A stretch of 64,000 nucleotides of DNA, taken from assembly GCA_041398965.1 (NCBI GenBank), contig JAWKTT010000024.1:1-64000 (forward strand). The letters are read 5' to 3'. Shown one piece after another: positions 27,118-36,417 of the stretch. The notes below the pieces were generated by a model that saw nothing but the letters and a program-made list of their open reading frames with translations, made no database searches and was not told where the DNA came from. Both the position numbers and the translations under genes were made by a program. The stretch is from JAWKTT01 sp041398965. GTDB taxonomy: Bacteria; Planctomycetota; Planctomycetia; Planctomycetales; Planctomycetaceae. How positions within the stretch are numbered: position 1 is the first letter of the stretch; every line of letters starts with the position of its first letter.

Positions 27118-29535
27118 ATGAACAATTCGACTCACTACGCTTCTCCGCTGATTCTCCTGTACGTACTTCTTGTTCCGAAGGTCGTTGCGGCCGAGCCCTC
27201 TTTCGAGAAAGACCTTCAACCCTACCTGCAAACACATTGCCTTCGTTGTCACGGTCCCCAGAAGCAGGAGGGGGAGTTCCGGATCGACAACTTGTCTCAG
27301 GATGTGGGGCTGAAGGACACGCAGCGATGGGCGGAGGTCATCGAACGCATCAATTCGGGAGAGATGCCTCCTCGGGAAGAAAAGCCGCAGCCAACCGCCA
27401 AGGAGAGTGCGGAGATTGTCGCTTGGCTCGCTGCACGCATTCAAGAGGGGGAGGCGGCCCGAATGGCGAAGCGGGGCCGGGTGTCGTATCACCGACTGAC
27501 GCGGGAAGAATATGTCAATTCAGTCCGTGATCTCATCGGCGTGGAGTATGACGCCGCTGACCCGGGAGGACTGCTGGAAGACCCAGAGTGGAACGGCTTC
27601 GAGCGTCTGGGGTCGGTCCTCACCCTCTCTCCGACCCATATCGAAAAGTACATGGCCGCAGCCGAGGTTGTGCTGGCAGAAGCCTACCCGGACAAGAAGG
27701 TCGAGCCTCTGGATCTGAGTCGTCGAGCCGTCGAATTGCAACCGGGCCAGCCTCACTATGAGCGACTGGAGCAAGCGGGCCTGCTCGACAAGGTGCGGTT
27801 TCCGATGACAACTTCTGGAGAACTCTTTCGGGCATCGAGTCCGTTTCGAGGTCCCGGCCGCAACTTTCCGGGACCCGGGATTTATGAAATCAGTTACACC
27901 GTCTGTGGCCTGAAGCCTGAGGACCAACGGCCACCGCGAATGCAGGTCTATGAACACAAGCTGGATCGCGTCCTGTTTGAACAGGACATCATCGCCCCGG
28001 AGGATCAGCCGATGACGGTGACCTTCCGAACACATCTCGTACGTCATCCGGAAATTCATGTCATCAATATCGCAGGGGGACCGCGTCATCCACGAAACAA
28101 TTCCGAGAGCCGAATCCCCTTCATTTCCACAGCTTATCCACGCGCGCCGTGGCAAATGAAAATCACCGACGAGCAAGGGCTTCCGAGAGTCCCCTTGTTA
28201 ATCATCGATTCGATTTCCATGCGAGGCCCAATTGTCACTGAAGAGGAGCAACGTCGACGCGATGACTATATGGCGAAAACGGAGGGCGACATGGATCAGG
28301 TTCGAGCCGGCCTGGAGGCCATGGCGAAGCGAGCGTTTCGACGACCGCTCCGAGAGGGTGAATTGGAGACCTACATGAAGATCGTCCAGGGAGAACTCGC
28401 GTCCGGGGAGATGTTTGTTGATGCCGTCAAATCGGCGATGACCGCAATCCTATGTTCGAAGAGTTTTCTCTTTCTCGCGGAAGGTGATCAGGACGAAGAC
28501 CGAAATACGTTGAATGATTGGGAAATCGCGTCCCGTTTGTCGTATCTCATCTGGAGCACGATGCCGGACGACGAACTCCTCAGCCTGGCCGAACAGGGCC
28601 GTTTACACGACAAAATCGAGTTGCAGCGTCAGCTCAGACGTCTGTTAGCCGACCCTCGCTCGGATCGATTCATCAGGTCGTTCCCAACTCAGTGGTTGCG
28701 TCTGCGAAAGGTCGGCATGTTCGCTCCGGACAAAAACCTCTATCCCCATTACGACAGCCACCTGGAGCGGAGCATGATCGAGGAACCGATCGCCTTTTTT
28801 GGCGAAGTGTTCCGGAAAGGACTGACGCTGCGAGAATTTATCGATTCGAATTGGACGATGGTGAATCCACGACTCGCCGGTTTTTATGGACTGCCCGATT
28901 TCCCCGTTGACGAATTTCAACGAGTGTCGCTCAAGCCCGAGAATCGTCGTGGTGGGTTGCTGACACAGGCGGCGATTCTCTCCCTGACCTCGGATGGGAC
29001 TCGGCATCGTCCGGTCCATCGTGGTGTCTGGTTGTCGGAATCGATTCTCGGAAAAACACCACCCCCGCCTCCAGCCAACGTTGATCCGATCGAGCCGAAC
29101 CCGGTTGATGAACCTAAGGCAACGATTCGCATGAAACTGCGCGCACACATTCATGATGCGAGATGTGCTTCCTGTCATAGGAACATCGATCCGTACGGTA
29201 TGGCATTTGACAACTACAACGCGATCGGCGAATGGCGAACCCATGAGAAAGTCGAAGGGACCGGCGATGATCCCGAGGTCGATGCCAGCGGTGTGCTGCC
29301 GGACGGAAGACAGTTCACCAACGCGAACGAACTCAAGCAATTGCTAATGGCCGATCTGGATCACTTCAATAAGACATTTATCGAAAAACTCGCAATCTAT
29401 GGACTGCGACGCACGACGACATTCGATGATCGCGACGAGTTGAGCAAGATCGCCCGAATCAGCCGAGAGCATGATTACCGAGTCGCAGACATCCTTGAAG
29501 CGTTCGTATTGTCGGACCTGTTTCAGAAAAGATAA
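27118..29535 (+). CDS. planctomycete DUF1587/1592/1588/1585 cytochrome-like protein
   Basis: About 805 residues from ATG 27118, where a signal peptide starts (MNNSTHYASPLILLYVLLV). Domains in order: an N-terminal Planctomycete cytochrome-type segment with CLRCH (residues 25-95), DUF1587 (about 120-190, RLTREEYVNSVRDLIG), a jelly-roll-like middle, DUF1595 (400-455, RAFRRPLREGELETY), DUF1592 (465-595), DUF1588 (615-715, with CASCHRNIDPYG, a second haem-type motif) and DUF1585 (730-805). It is exported and may bind haem. These proteins always travel with a DUF1552 Tat protein, which follows here. Their substrate is unproven; oxidative degradation of complex organic matter is a common suggestion. 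Confidence 0.92.
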   Translation: MNNSTHYASPLILLYVLLVPKVVAAEPSFEKDLQPYLQTHCLRCHGPQKQEGEFRIDNLSQDVGLKDTQRWAEVIERINSGEMPPREEKPQPTAKESAEIVAWLAARIQEGEAARMAKRGRVSYHRLTREEYVNSVRDLIGVEYDAADPGGLLEDPEWNGFERLGSVLTLSPTHIEKYMAAAEVVLAEAYPDKKVEPLDLSRRAVELQPGQPHYERLEQAGLLDKVRFPMTTSGELFRASSPFRGPGRNFPGPGIYEISYTVCGLKPEDQRPPRMQVYEHKLDRVLFEQDIIAPEDQPMTVTFRTHLVRHPEIHVINIAGGPRHPRNNSESRIPFISTAYPRAPWQMKITDEQGLPRVPLLIIDSISMRGPIVTEEEQRRRDDYMAKTEGDMDQVRAGLEAMAKRAFRRPLREGELETYMKIVQGELASGEMFVDAVKSAMTAILCSKSFLFLAEGDQDEDRNTLNDWEIASRLSYLIWSTMPDDELLSLAEQGRLHDKIELQRQLRRLLADPRSDRFIRSFPTQWLRLRKVGMFAPDKNLYPHYDSHLERSMIEEPIAFFGEVFRKGLTLREFIDSNWTMVNPRLAGFYGLPDFPVDEFQRVSLKPENRRGGLLTQAAILSLTSDGTRHRPVHRGVWLSESILGKTPPPPPANVDPIEPNPVDEPKATIRMKLRAHIHDARCASCHRNIDPYGMAFDNYNAIGEWRTHEKVEGTGDDPEVDASGVLPDGRQFTNANELKQLLMADLDHFNKTFIEKLAIYGLRRTTTFDDRDELSKIARISREHDYRVADILEAFVLSDLFQKR

Positions 29536-29614
29536 GAAGCCGTTCACTGCTCCCGCTTTGCAGATCACTTCAACAGAAGCCACGAGATTCAGCTAACCTC
29601 CAAAGGTGCTCGTC

Positions 29615-30994
29615 ATGAATATCCAAACTAAGAAATGGCTCTTGAATCGTCGCCATGTCCTGCGAGGAATAGGTGCCAGCATTGCTCTGCCGATGCTGAA
29701 CTGCATGCAGTTGCCTAGCCTTGGTGCGACCGAACCTCCTCGTTCAAATGCTCCGAAACGTAGTGTTTTCCTCTACATTCCCAACGGCGTCAACACGCTG
29801 ACGTGGCAAATTGAAAAGGCGGGGGCCAACTATGAATTCACGGCACCGCTTAAGTCGCTGGAGCATCATCGCCAAGACATCACGCCGATCAGCGGTCTGC
29901 ACCATCCATTAGTTCTCGGCAAGGCGCACAATTGCGACCAGGTCTGGCTGACCGGCGCGAACGTGCCGAGTAGCGGAGGGGCTTTTCGAAACACAGTTTC
30001 GGCAGACCAGTTGATCGCCGAGGTTCAGGGAGAATTCACCCGCTTCCCATCGCTGGAGTTAGCGATTGATGGGTTCTCATTGGCGTGGTCCCGCGACGGA
30101 ATTCAGATTCCGGCAGAGAGGAATGTCAAGTCGATCTTTGAACGACTGTTTGGCACAGAAGCTGGTGGCAAAGATGCCGTTCGGCGTCGTTTGAATCGAC
30201 GTGGAAGCATTCTCGACGCCGTGCTCACCGACGCAAAAAGCGTGAACCGGAAACTCGGGACAGAAGACCGCAGCAAGCTCGACGAATATCTGTCGGCCGT
30301 ACGTCAGGTCGAACTGCGAACGGAAAGGGCTGAGGCGTGGCTCGATGTACCGCGACCCTCACTCGACAGTTCTGTCGTCGGGCGGTTCACCCGTCAGATG
30401 AATCAGAATCAGGTCCGCGAGTATCACCGCTTGTTCTATGACCTCATGGTGCTGGCACTTCGCACCGACACCACGCGAGTCATCTCGTGCATGATTGGCA
30501 GCGAAGCCAACGGCGGAGCGATTCCGGACATCGGCATCTCGCAGACGCGACACGGACTCTCGCATCACAACGGCGATCCAGAACAGTTGCGACGCCTGAC
30601 GCAAACCGACACGTTCCACGTCGAACAGTTCAGCTACTTCCTCGACCAACTCAAGGCACATCAAGAGGAAGATGGCAACCTGTTAGATACGACGCAGGTG
30701 CTCTGGGGCAGCGGCATGTCTTACGGTCACAGCCACGGAAATGCCAATCTTCCAATTCTGTACGCTGGAGGAAAAAAGCTCGGGGTGAAACATGGTCAAC
30801 ACGTCGACTTTAACCTCCCCAAGATCGGCAAATACAACGTTGCCCAGGCCAGTGAGCACTACAGAATCTGTGGGCGTCCGGTCGACGACAATGCACGATT
30901 GAGCAATCTCCTGTTGACGATGATTCAGCGTTGCGGAGTGGAAACAGAACAGTTTCAAGACAGCCTTGGCACGATTTCTGAAGTGGTGGCTTAA
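29615..30994 (+). CDS. DUF1552 Tat-exported protein
   Basis: A 459-residue protein. ATG 29615 is preferred over an upstream GTG because the twin-arginine leader follows directly (NRRHVLRGIGASIALPML) and AAAGGTG lies upstream. The rest is the DUF1552 domain, distantly related to the alkaline-phosphatase-like/DUF1501 group, with YIPNGVNTLTW, SGLHHP, HNCDQVWLTG and GLSHHNGDPEQLR. It is the obligate neighbour of DUF1592-type cytochromes, here 79 bases downstream, and is followed after 2 bases by a secreted protein, so the three form an operon. The Tat leader implies folding, perhaps with cofactor, before export. Confidence 0.92.
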   Translation: MNIQTKKWLLNRRHVLRGIGASIALPMLNCMQLPSLGATEPPRSNAPKRSVFLYIPNGVNTLTWQIEKAGANYEFTAPLKSLEHHRQDITPISGLHHPLVLGKAHNCDQVWLTGANVPSSGGAFRNTVSADQLIAEVQGEFTRFPSLELAIDGFSLAWSRDGIQIPAERNVKSIFERLFGTEAGGKDAVRRRLNRRGSILDAVLTDAKSVNRKLGTEDRSKLDEYLSAVRQVELRTERAEAWLDVPRPSLDSSVVGRFTRQMNQNQVREYHRLFYDLMVLALRTDTTRVISCMIGSEANGGAIPDIGISQTRHGLSHHNGDPEQLRRLTQTDTFHVEQFSYFLDQLKAHQEEDGNLLDTTQVLWGSGMSYGHSHGNANLPILYAGGKKLGVKHGQHVDFNLPKIGKYNVAQASEHYRICGRPVDDNARLSNLLLTMIQRCGVETEQFQDSLGTISEVVA

Positions 30995-30996
30995 GC

Positions 30997-32208
30997 ATGC
31001 GACATATTACCATTATTCAATACACCCTGGCATTTGTCCTGTGTCTTGCAACCGTCCGTGCAGCAGAACCAGAGTTCCGTACCGATGACAGCACAGACAA
31101 GAAGTTGCCGTGGTACAAGCTCGTCAACGGTCAGTTTCCCCCTGCAGGTTCAGCGCATTACATTTCGGGCGAACTCATCCGGATGGATCACAACGAGCGA
31201 CAACTTGTCATCCGCGTTGATCGCAACGACTCTCAGCAACGAGGTGTGTGGGACCTGCCATTACCACTGGACATGCTCCCTTACGGTTCCATCTCTTACA
31301 ACGGTGCTCCCGCTGCGTTATGTGACATTCCGCTCGGTACGCACCTGCATACCTGGTGCTACCAGAAGGACGAAACCGACGACCGACCGCCACTGGCCGT
31401 GTTCCATGACCGCATCTCACCGGAAGCTGCGTTTCGGCGTTGCATCCGCATTGAAGACGACTTCAGTTATCTCGCCAGACAACAGCAGATTTGGAGAATC
31501 GACAACATCGACCTGGAGAGCAAAAAGCTCACGGCAACGCTGTTGCAGGACGGGAAAGCTATCGGAGATCCCAAGGTATTTGATCTGCTCGGCCGCACTC
31601 GTGTCTATCAGGAACACGGATTCGGCACATTGACATCACTAGCAAAGGGACAGTGCGTGCAATTCAACCTGACATGGGTCGGATTGTATGGTCCCGGTCG
31701 CATTCTGGAAATCTATCTCGACGAAGCCAGTCGGCAACTGGCGACCCAACAGCAAATGGAACGACACCAATTGCACATTCGCGAACGCGGATTGCCCGCA
31801 TGGGTCGATGCTGTCGATGACAAGAAGCAAATCGTGACAATGACGTTTTTTGATGGCGTTGATCCAACACTGTTTGACGAGTTGACGATCATCAATCCTG
31901 AGCCTCTCGGCTGGCCAGCCGCACTCTTTGGCAAGGGGGGAGCCAAAGACGATCTCGCTCCAAAAGGGACCATCGCCGTCGCCAGAGACTCTCTCATGAC
32001 GTACGACCCAACCAACGATCGCAAGGGGGGCAACATCCTGAAGATCAGCAAAGTCCCTGTGGTGCCAGGTTGCAGTGGAGTCCAGATCCAGCTCGAATGC
32101 GGCATGTTACTCGAAGGTTTTCGTCCCACGAAGATCGTCCGCTTCTATCCCGCCAGTTGGCCATTTATCACGGTCCCGATGGAAGAGTCATTCCACGGTC
32201 GCGAGTAA
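30997..32208 (+). CDS. secreted protein linked to DUF1592/DUF1552 operon
   Basis: A 403-residue exported protein with a signal peptide (residues 1-22, ending VRAAEP). It begins 2 bases after the DUF1552 stop. The mature protein is beta-rich with small repeated barrels: segments such as AHYISGELIRMDHNERQLVIRV, IDNIDLESKKLTATLL and VDDKKQIVTMTFF recur at intervals of about 120-150 residues and may be OB-like modules. No catalytic motif is seen. Association with the cytochrome/DUF1552 pair suggests a third periplasmic partner. Function unknown. Confidence 0.75.
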   Translation: MRHITIIQYTLAFVLCLATVRAAEPEFRTDDSTDKKLPWYKLVNGQFPPAGSAHYISGELIRMDHNERQLVIRVDRNDSQQRGVWDLPLPLDMLPYGSISYNGAPAALCDIPLGTHLHTWCYQKDETDDRPPLAVFHDRISPEAAFRRCIRIEDDFSYLARQQQIWRIDNIDLESKKLTATLLQDGKAIGDPKVFDLLGRTRVYQEHGFGTLTSLAKGQCVQFNLTWVGLYGPGRILEIYLDEASRQLATQQQMERHQLHIRERGLPAWVDAVDDKKQIVTMTFFDGVDPTLFDELTIINPEPLGWPAALFGKGGAKDDLAPKGTIAVARDSLMTYDPTNDRKGGNILKISKVPVVPGCSGVQIQLECGMLLEGFRPTKIVRFYPASWPFITVPMEESFHGRE

Positions 32209-32340
32209 CTTCGCAGAACCCGCTCGAAACGTATTCTCGACAAGTCATCGACATCTCAGCCAGAGTGGCGTGTTGGATCACAATGTTGGGGCAATCGAGT
32301 GTTGCAGTTTTTTCGCCTTATTACTGAACGATGTCACACC

Positions 32341-33786
32341 ATGAACTCGACACTCACCGTACTCTGCGATCGGCTGACCAAACTTCTCGGGGCCGGGAAG
32401 GTCTTGTTTGAGGAAAACGAACTACTTGTCTACGAGTGTGATGGCTATGTTGTCGAGAAAAAACAGCCCGATATCGTCACGTTTCCGACCTCGGCTGACG
32501 AAGTCGCGACCATCGTAAGGGCTTGTGTCGAGGCGAATGTCCCCTTTGTCCCTCGTGGAGCCGGGACGTCGTTGGCGGGGGGAACGCTGGCGGTTGGCGG
32601 CGGGGTGATGATCTGCCTGACCCGGATGAATCGCATCCTCGAAGTCAACATCCGCGATCGGTATGCCGTCGTCGAGCCAGGGGTCGTCAATGTTCACCTG
32701 ACGCAACGTCTCAAAGGGACCGGCTACCACTACGCCCCCGACCCTTCGTCACAGGGAGCCTGCACGATCGGCGGCAACGTCGCCACAAACTCCGGAGGTC
32801 CGCATACGTTAAAGTACGGCGTGACCGTCAATCATGTGCGAGGCATCGAGTTCATTACTCCGCAGGGAGAGCGTGTCCAGCTTGGCGGGCCGACCGGAAT
32901 TCCCACAGGGTATGACCTCACCGGCTTATTCGTCGGCAGCGAAGGGACGTTTGGTGTGGTGACGAAAGTGTGGGTCGGACTTTCCCGCGATCCTGCGGCA
33001 TACCGCACCATGCTTGGCGTCTTCGATACCGTCCGTCAGGCAACGGAAGCGATCAGCGGCATCATCGGGGCGGGGATCGTCCCCGCTGCCCTCGAAATGA
33101 TGGATCAAGGGATCGTTGTCGCACTGGAAGAGGCGTTCCACTTCGGCTTTCCACTCGATGCCGGGGCGGTGTTGCTGATCGAAGTGGATGGACTCGAAGT
33201 CGCGGTTGATGGCGAGGCAACCGAGATCATCGACATTTGCACAGGGCACGGCGCCCGCGAAGTGCGGCAAGCCAACTCCCCCTCCGAACGGGCGCTACTC
33301 TGGAAGTGTCGGAAACAGGCGTTCGGAGCGATCGGTCGACTCTCTCCCAGTTACTGCACTCAAGACGGCGTGGTCCCTCGAACCAAACTCCCCGAGATTC
33401 TCGACTTCATTCACGAGACCAGCGAGAATTATCAGTTACGCATCGTCAACGTATTTCATGCAGGAGACGGCAACATTCACCCGATCCTGCTATTCGATGA
33501 GCGCGATGCCGAGCAGACCCAGCGGGTCATTCAGGCGGGTGACGCGATTCTGTCGAAATGTCTGGAGTTAGGGGGGAGTGTGACGGGGGAACATGGCATC
33601 GGCGTGGAGAAGATCAGCTTCATGTCTCAACTCTTCTCGCCAACCGACTTAGAAGTCATGGGAGAGATCCGGGCCGTCTTCAACCCCAAATCCCTCTGTT
33701 CCCCGAGCAAAATGCTCCCCACCGCCGGCGGCTGCGGCATGGAACACATCCCCCGCACCACCCCCAACCGCAAGGCCGCGATGTAG
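32341..33786 (+). CDS. glcD: FAD-linked oxidase, glycolate oxidase subunit GlcD-like
   Basis: About 481 residues from ATG 32341 (MNSTLTVLCDRL); the frame extends to 32299 with a non-ATG start. It is a cytoplasmic flavoenzyme of the PCMH/FAD-linked oxidase family. The FAD-binding half shows FPTSADEVATIVRACVEANVP, RGAGTSLAGG, GACTIGGNVATNSGG and LFVGSEGTFGVVTKVW. The C-terminal oxidase half shows VFHAGDGNIHP and SGVTGEHGIG-like text (GGSVTGEHGIGVEK). This matches GlcD, which oxidises glycolate or D-lactate. The partner subunits GlcE and GlcF are not in the window, so the electron acceptor is unknown. The Cys-rich domain of GlcF is not fused. Confidence 0.88.
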   Translation: MNSTLTVLCDRLTKLLGAGKVLFEENELLVYECDGYVVEKKQPDIVTFPTSADEVATIVRACVEANVPFVPRGAGTSLAGGTLAVGGGVMICLTRMNRILEVNIRDRYAVVEPGVVNVHLTQRLKGTGYHYAPDPSSQGACTIGGNVATNSGGPHTLKYGVTVNHVRGIEFITPQGERVQLGGPTGIPTGYDLTGLFVGSEGTFGVVTKVWVGLSRDPAAYRTMLGVFDTVRQATEAISGIIGAGIVPAALEMMDQGIVVALEEAFHFGFPLDAGAVLLIEVDGLEVAVDGEATEIIDICTGHGAREVRQANSPSERALLWKCRKQAFGAIGRLSPSYCTQDGVVPRTKLPEILDFIHETSENYQLRIVNVFHAGDGNIHPILLFDERDAEQTQRVIQAGDAILSKCLELGGSVTGEHGIGVEKISFMSQLFSPTDLEVMGEIRAVFNPKSLCSPSKMLPTAGGCGMEHIPRTTPNRKAAM

Positions 33787-33822
33787 GGGACGAAAACACC
33801 ACGAAGTCTGTCTGGTCGGGGG

Positions 33823-34317
33823 TTACGTCGACTGAAACGTCATTGCGGCGGCGACGGCGAGGACGTCGCAGCGTTCGTTTTCCGGGTGACCGGCGTGCCC
33901 CTTGACATGGGTCATCTTGACTTCGTGGCGGGCGAGGAGTTGGTCGAGTTCTTGCCAGAGTTCGACGTTCTTGACGGGCTTCCACTGTTTGCCTTCACGG
34001 CGTCGCCAGTCGTTTCGTTTCCAGCCAGGGAGCCATTCGGAGCAGCCTTTGGCGACGTACACACTGTCGGTCACCACTTCGACCCGGGACTTCCGGGTGA
34101 GCGCTCGCAGACCGGCAATCACGGCCATCAGTTCCATCCGGTTGTTAGTAGAATCCGCTTCGCCTCCCGAACCCTCAACCTCTTTGCCCGAGGCAGGGTG
34201 ACGGAGAATGTAGCCCCAGCCTCCCGGCCCAGGGTTGCCACGACAAGCCCCATCTGTGAAGAGTTGAACAAAGGGGAGCGTCGCCGTGGAACTGCTGGCA
34301 GAATCCGATTGCGTCAT
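33823..34317 (-). CDS. rnhA: ribonuclease HI
   Basis: About 164 residues from ATG 34317 (MTQSDSASS); the frame is open to a GTG at 34383. It cuts the RNA strand of RNA-DNA hybrids. The catalytic Asp lies in FTDGACRGNPGPGGWG, Glu in NNRMEL, Asp in VTDSVYV, and the loop His/Asp in HVKGHAGHPENERCD. Length and order are standard. It lies just after infA on the same strand with an 87-base gap, and convergent to glcD. Confidence 0.95.
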   Translation of the reverse strand: MTQSDSASSSTATLPFVQLFTDGACRGNPGPGGWGYILRHPASGKEVEGSGGEADSTNNRMELMAVIAGLRALTRKSRVEVVTDSVYVAKGCSEWLPGWKRNDWRRREGKQWKPVKNVELWQELDQLLARHEVKMTHVKGHAGHPENERCDVLAVAAAMTFQST

Positions 34318-34404
34318 GCCGGGCGTCTCGTGGGCAGCGAGTAATGATGCAAGAAGTAGTTCGACTGAAGGAGGAACAGTCACGTCGCCAGTGGACCGAT
34401 GGGC

Positions 34405-34623
34405 CTACCGTTCACGGAAGGTGATGCGTCCGCGGGACCAGTCGTAGGGGGAGACCTCGACTTTGACTTTGTCGCCGGGGACAATACGGATGAAGTGCTT
34501 GCGCATCTTCCCCGCCACGTGAGCCATCACCATGTGGCCGTTTTCGAGCTTGACTCGAAACTGCGTATTGGCGAGCGCTTCCACGACGGTCCCTTCGACA
34601 GAAATTGCCTCCTCTTTCGCCAT
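34405..34623 (-). CDS. infA: translation initiation factor IF-1
   Basis: A 72-residue OB-fold protein that binds the ribosomal A site during initiation. ATG 34623 (MAKEEAISVEGTVVEAL) has a clean GAGGAG site 6 bases upstream, although the frame is open far upstream to 35253. Family text is complete: NTQFRVKLENGHMVMAHVAGKMRKHFIRI, GDKVKVEVSPYD and GRITFRER at the end. It is unlinked to ribosomal protein genes here and stands next to rnhA. Confidence 0.97.
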   Translation of the reverse strand: MAKEEAISVEGTVVEALANTQFRVKLENGHMVMAHVAGKMRKHFIRIVPGDKVKVEVSPYDWSRGRITFRER

Positions 34624-35111
34624 TAGAACTCCTCGGGGTCGAAATACTGACGTACCGCTCGCGCCGACGCCAACAAGGGAGTCCGTCACAATCGATGCAC
34701 GCCAACTTAAACTGCGACCCGGAGTATAAGCAGAAACGCTCGCCGACGAAAGGAGCCGAGTCTCTTGGGCATAGCCTTTCAGGGTTTCCCATGTCGTATC
34801 TGTGGATTGGTGGAAGGTTGACTGTCGACAGAGTTCCCTGAAGGCGAGTAGTCGCTCAGGTGTATGGAACGGCCCCGATTGCGGTGGACCGCACTCGTGG
34901 CAGCGTGTCCGGGAAGTGGTTTTTTGGTTGGGGCGGTGGTGGCTGGGAGTTTTGAGAATTTCAACAGCTCGTCGCTTTGATCTCTGCTGCTGGCGAGCAG
35001 CGTGGAAAATATCGTGTCGACGTGATCCCGATCCTTCTGCCGGGCCGCTTCTTCCAGAACCTTCTTCGCCTCCAGAATCTTCGCGAGTCGGCTTTCGCGA
35101 CGCCGCGAGAT
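34624..35111. other. upstream region of infA, possible decayed coding sequence
   Basis: 488 bases. On the minus strand, one frame continuing past the GMC fragment's stop stays open for about 110 codons (about 35095 to 34779) and reads as a charged helix (AKILEAKKVLEEAARQKDRD), but it has no start codon with a ribosome site. It may be the tail of a decayed gene. The infA promoter must be here too; I could not identify it. Confidence 0.4.
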
Positions 35112-35336
35112 TCAGCTCACCGTTTTTAGCTCCTCTAAAATGTTGTCTGCGGCCTTTTCGGCGATCAGATAGATTGGCACAGCGATGAAGAACCCGGGGA
35201 TGTCGTACAGGTCTCCTCGTGGAGTCCCGCCGGCATCGATTAACAGGACCCACTTGCCCGCTTCTGCCAGACGGGCAGCCAGTGGTCCCCCGCCGGCGCC
35301 AGATCCAACGACGATGTACTCGTACGACTTCTCCAC
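35112..35336 (-). pseudogene. N-terminal fragment of a GMC-type oxidoreductase
   Basis: A 74-residue frame beginning MEKSYEYIVVGSGAGGGPLAARLAEAG, a complete FAD-binding Rossmann motif typical of GMC oxidoreductases (normally more than 500 residues), then LLIDAGG. After about residue 45 the similarity stops, and the frame ends in LEELKTVS followed by TGA. The rest of the enzyme is absent. It lies directly downstream of a truncated cytochrome gene, which matches the common pairing of GMC oxidases with c-type cytochromes. I call it a remnant left by deletion. Confidence 0.7.
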
Positions 35337-35365
35337 GTCCTCACCTCCGATTGCCTTGATCGCTC

Positions 35366-36280
35366 TTACAGGGTCTTCAGGAACTCGATGAGATCACGAA
35401 GGTCCTGTTCCGTAAGGGCGTCTCTTTTTCGTTGCTCTGGAGTCGGGAAGTAGTGCCCCCTGTCTTCAACGATGTCGGGACAATCGCTGATTTTGAGAAG
35501 TGCCTCGGCCAGTTTGCGGGGATCATGGCGATGCGTCTTTAGTGCTCGCGTGACGTAGGGAGCATTTCGTATGTTCTGGTTGAACAACAGATTCATTGGC
35601 GTGTCGCTGGGGACGATCAGGAGTGATGGGTCGATCGCACCTTCAGCGGCAGTCAGCAATTCTTCCAGGTCAATCTGGGCGACCGCTTCGCCAATTCCGG
35701 ACACTAAATCTGGGGGGAGGTCCGGAAAATGCTGCAATTCACGTGCGATCCAAAGTTCGAGTTTCTTACGAACCGGCCCACTGAGCAGTGGCACAAGGTA
35801 CTGCTTGACGCTCGCTTTCGTCTCTTCGATCTCCTGTTTGGAAAACTCCGCGAGAAGTTTCGGAAGGACATGAGATCCTTGTTCGAGGGACTCCTTCAGG
35901 GCAGCTTGAGCGATTGCACGCAGCGCAGGGTCAGTTATCTTCGCATCGAGTTTCGCACTTAGCTTTTTCTGCAACAGTGGTTCTAGCAGCATCCAGGAAA
36001 CGTCTAACTTAATCCGTTGCGAGGTTCGATCCATTCCAGCGAGCAACGTGGAATCGGTCGATGTCCTTTTAATCGAAAGGGCTCCCAATCGAGGACGTAA
36101 GCCCAGTAACTTTTCCATTCCGTCTTCAAACAAACGCAATCGCTCTGGCACGCTGTAGATGTCCTCAGGAAATCCTGAGAGCGTATCGTAGGGATCTTCG
36201 CCGACAGAATTATTGTGGAGATAAGGTGCCGTCGCCCACACGCTGACGAGCGATGCGGTCCGATAATATCCGCGCCCTCC
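35366..36280 (-). pseudogene. C-terminal fragment of a di-haem-type cytochrome cut by an IS
   Basis: The frame is open from the IS edge near 36280. It starts abruptly with GRGYYRTASLVSVWATAPYLHNNSVG, the conserved late motif of di-haem cytochrome c/RoxA- or CcpA-like proteins, and continues to residue 291 past GHYFPTPEQRKRDALTEQDLRDLIEFLKTL, the usual C-terminus. The haem-binding CxxCH motifs would lie in the missing N-terminal part, and I do not find that part on the other side of the IS. So the gene was truncated and then rearranged. A non-ATG start at 36241 is an artefact of the open frame. Confidence 0.7.
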
Positions 36281-36281
36281 C

Positions 36282-36306
36282 CGTAGGGGTCAAAAAACTC
36301 CGCCGA
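36282..36306 (+). repeat. left terminal inverted repeat of the IS
   Basis: It reads GTCAAAAAACTCCGCCGAA after CGTAGGG and is matched in reverse complement at 37661-37685 with a single one-base difference in the G run. Confidence 0.85.
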
Positions 36307-36417
36307 ACCCCAACTTGTCGCATTATTGCGGGTTTTTGGGCTGGCCAGATTGTCGGTTCTCAGCCGCATGATTTCGTCGGATGGCCCGGGGAGGATGGCA
36401 GCTTTTCGGTGCCGAAC

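Noticed and set aside
26815..27492. 225-codon frame on the minus strand
   Set aside because: It runs into the signal peptide and haem region of the DUF1592-type protein in antisense and has no family features.
34405..35253. 282-codon frame that could be one gene
   Set aside because: Only the last 72 codons match a family (IF-1), and they start at an ATG with a strong GAGGAG site; the upstream part is low-complexity and overlaps decayed sequence.
36241..36282. GTG start at 36241 as the real start of the cytochrome-like protein
   Set aside because: Conserved family sequence (GRGYYRTASLVS) continues upstream to the IS edge, so the frame is a truncated gene, not a complete one.
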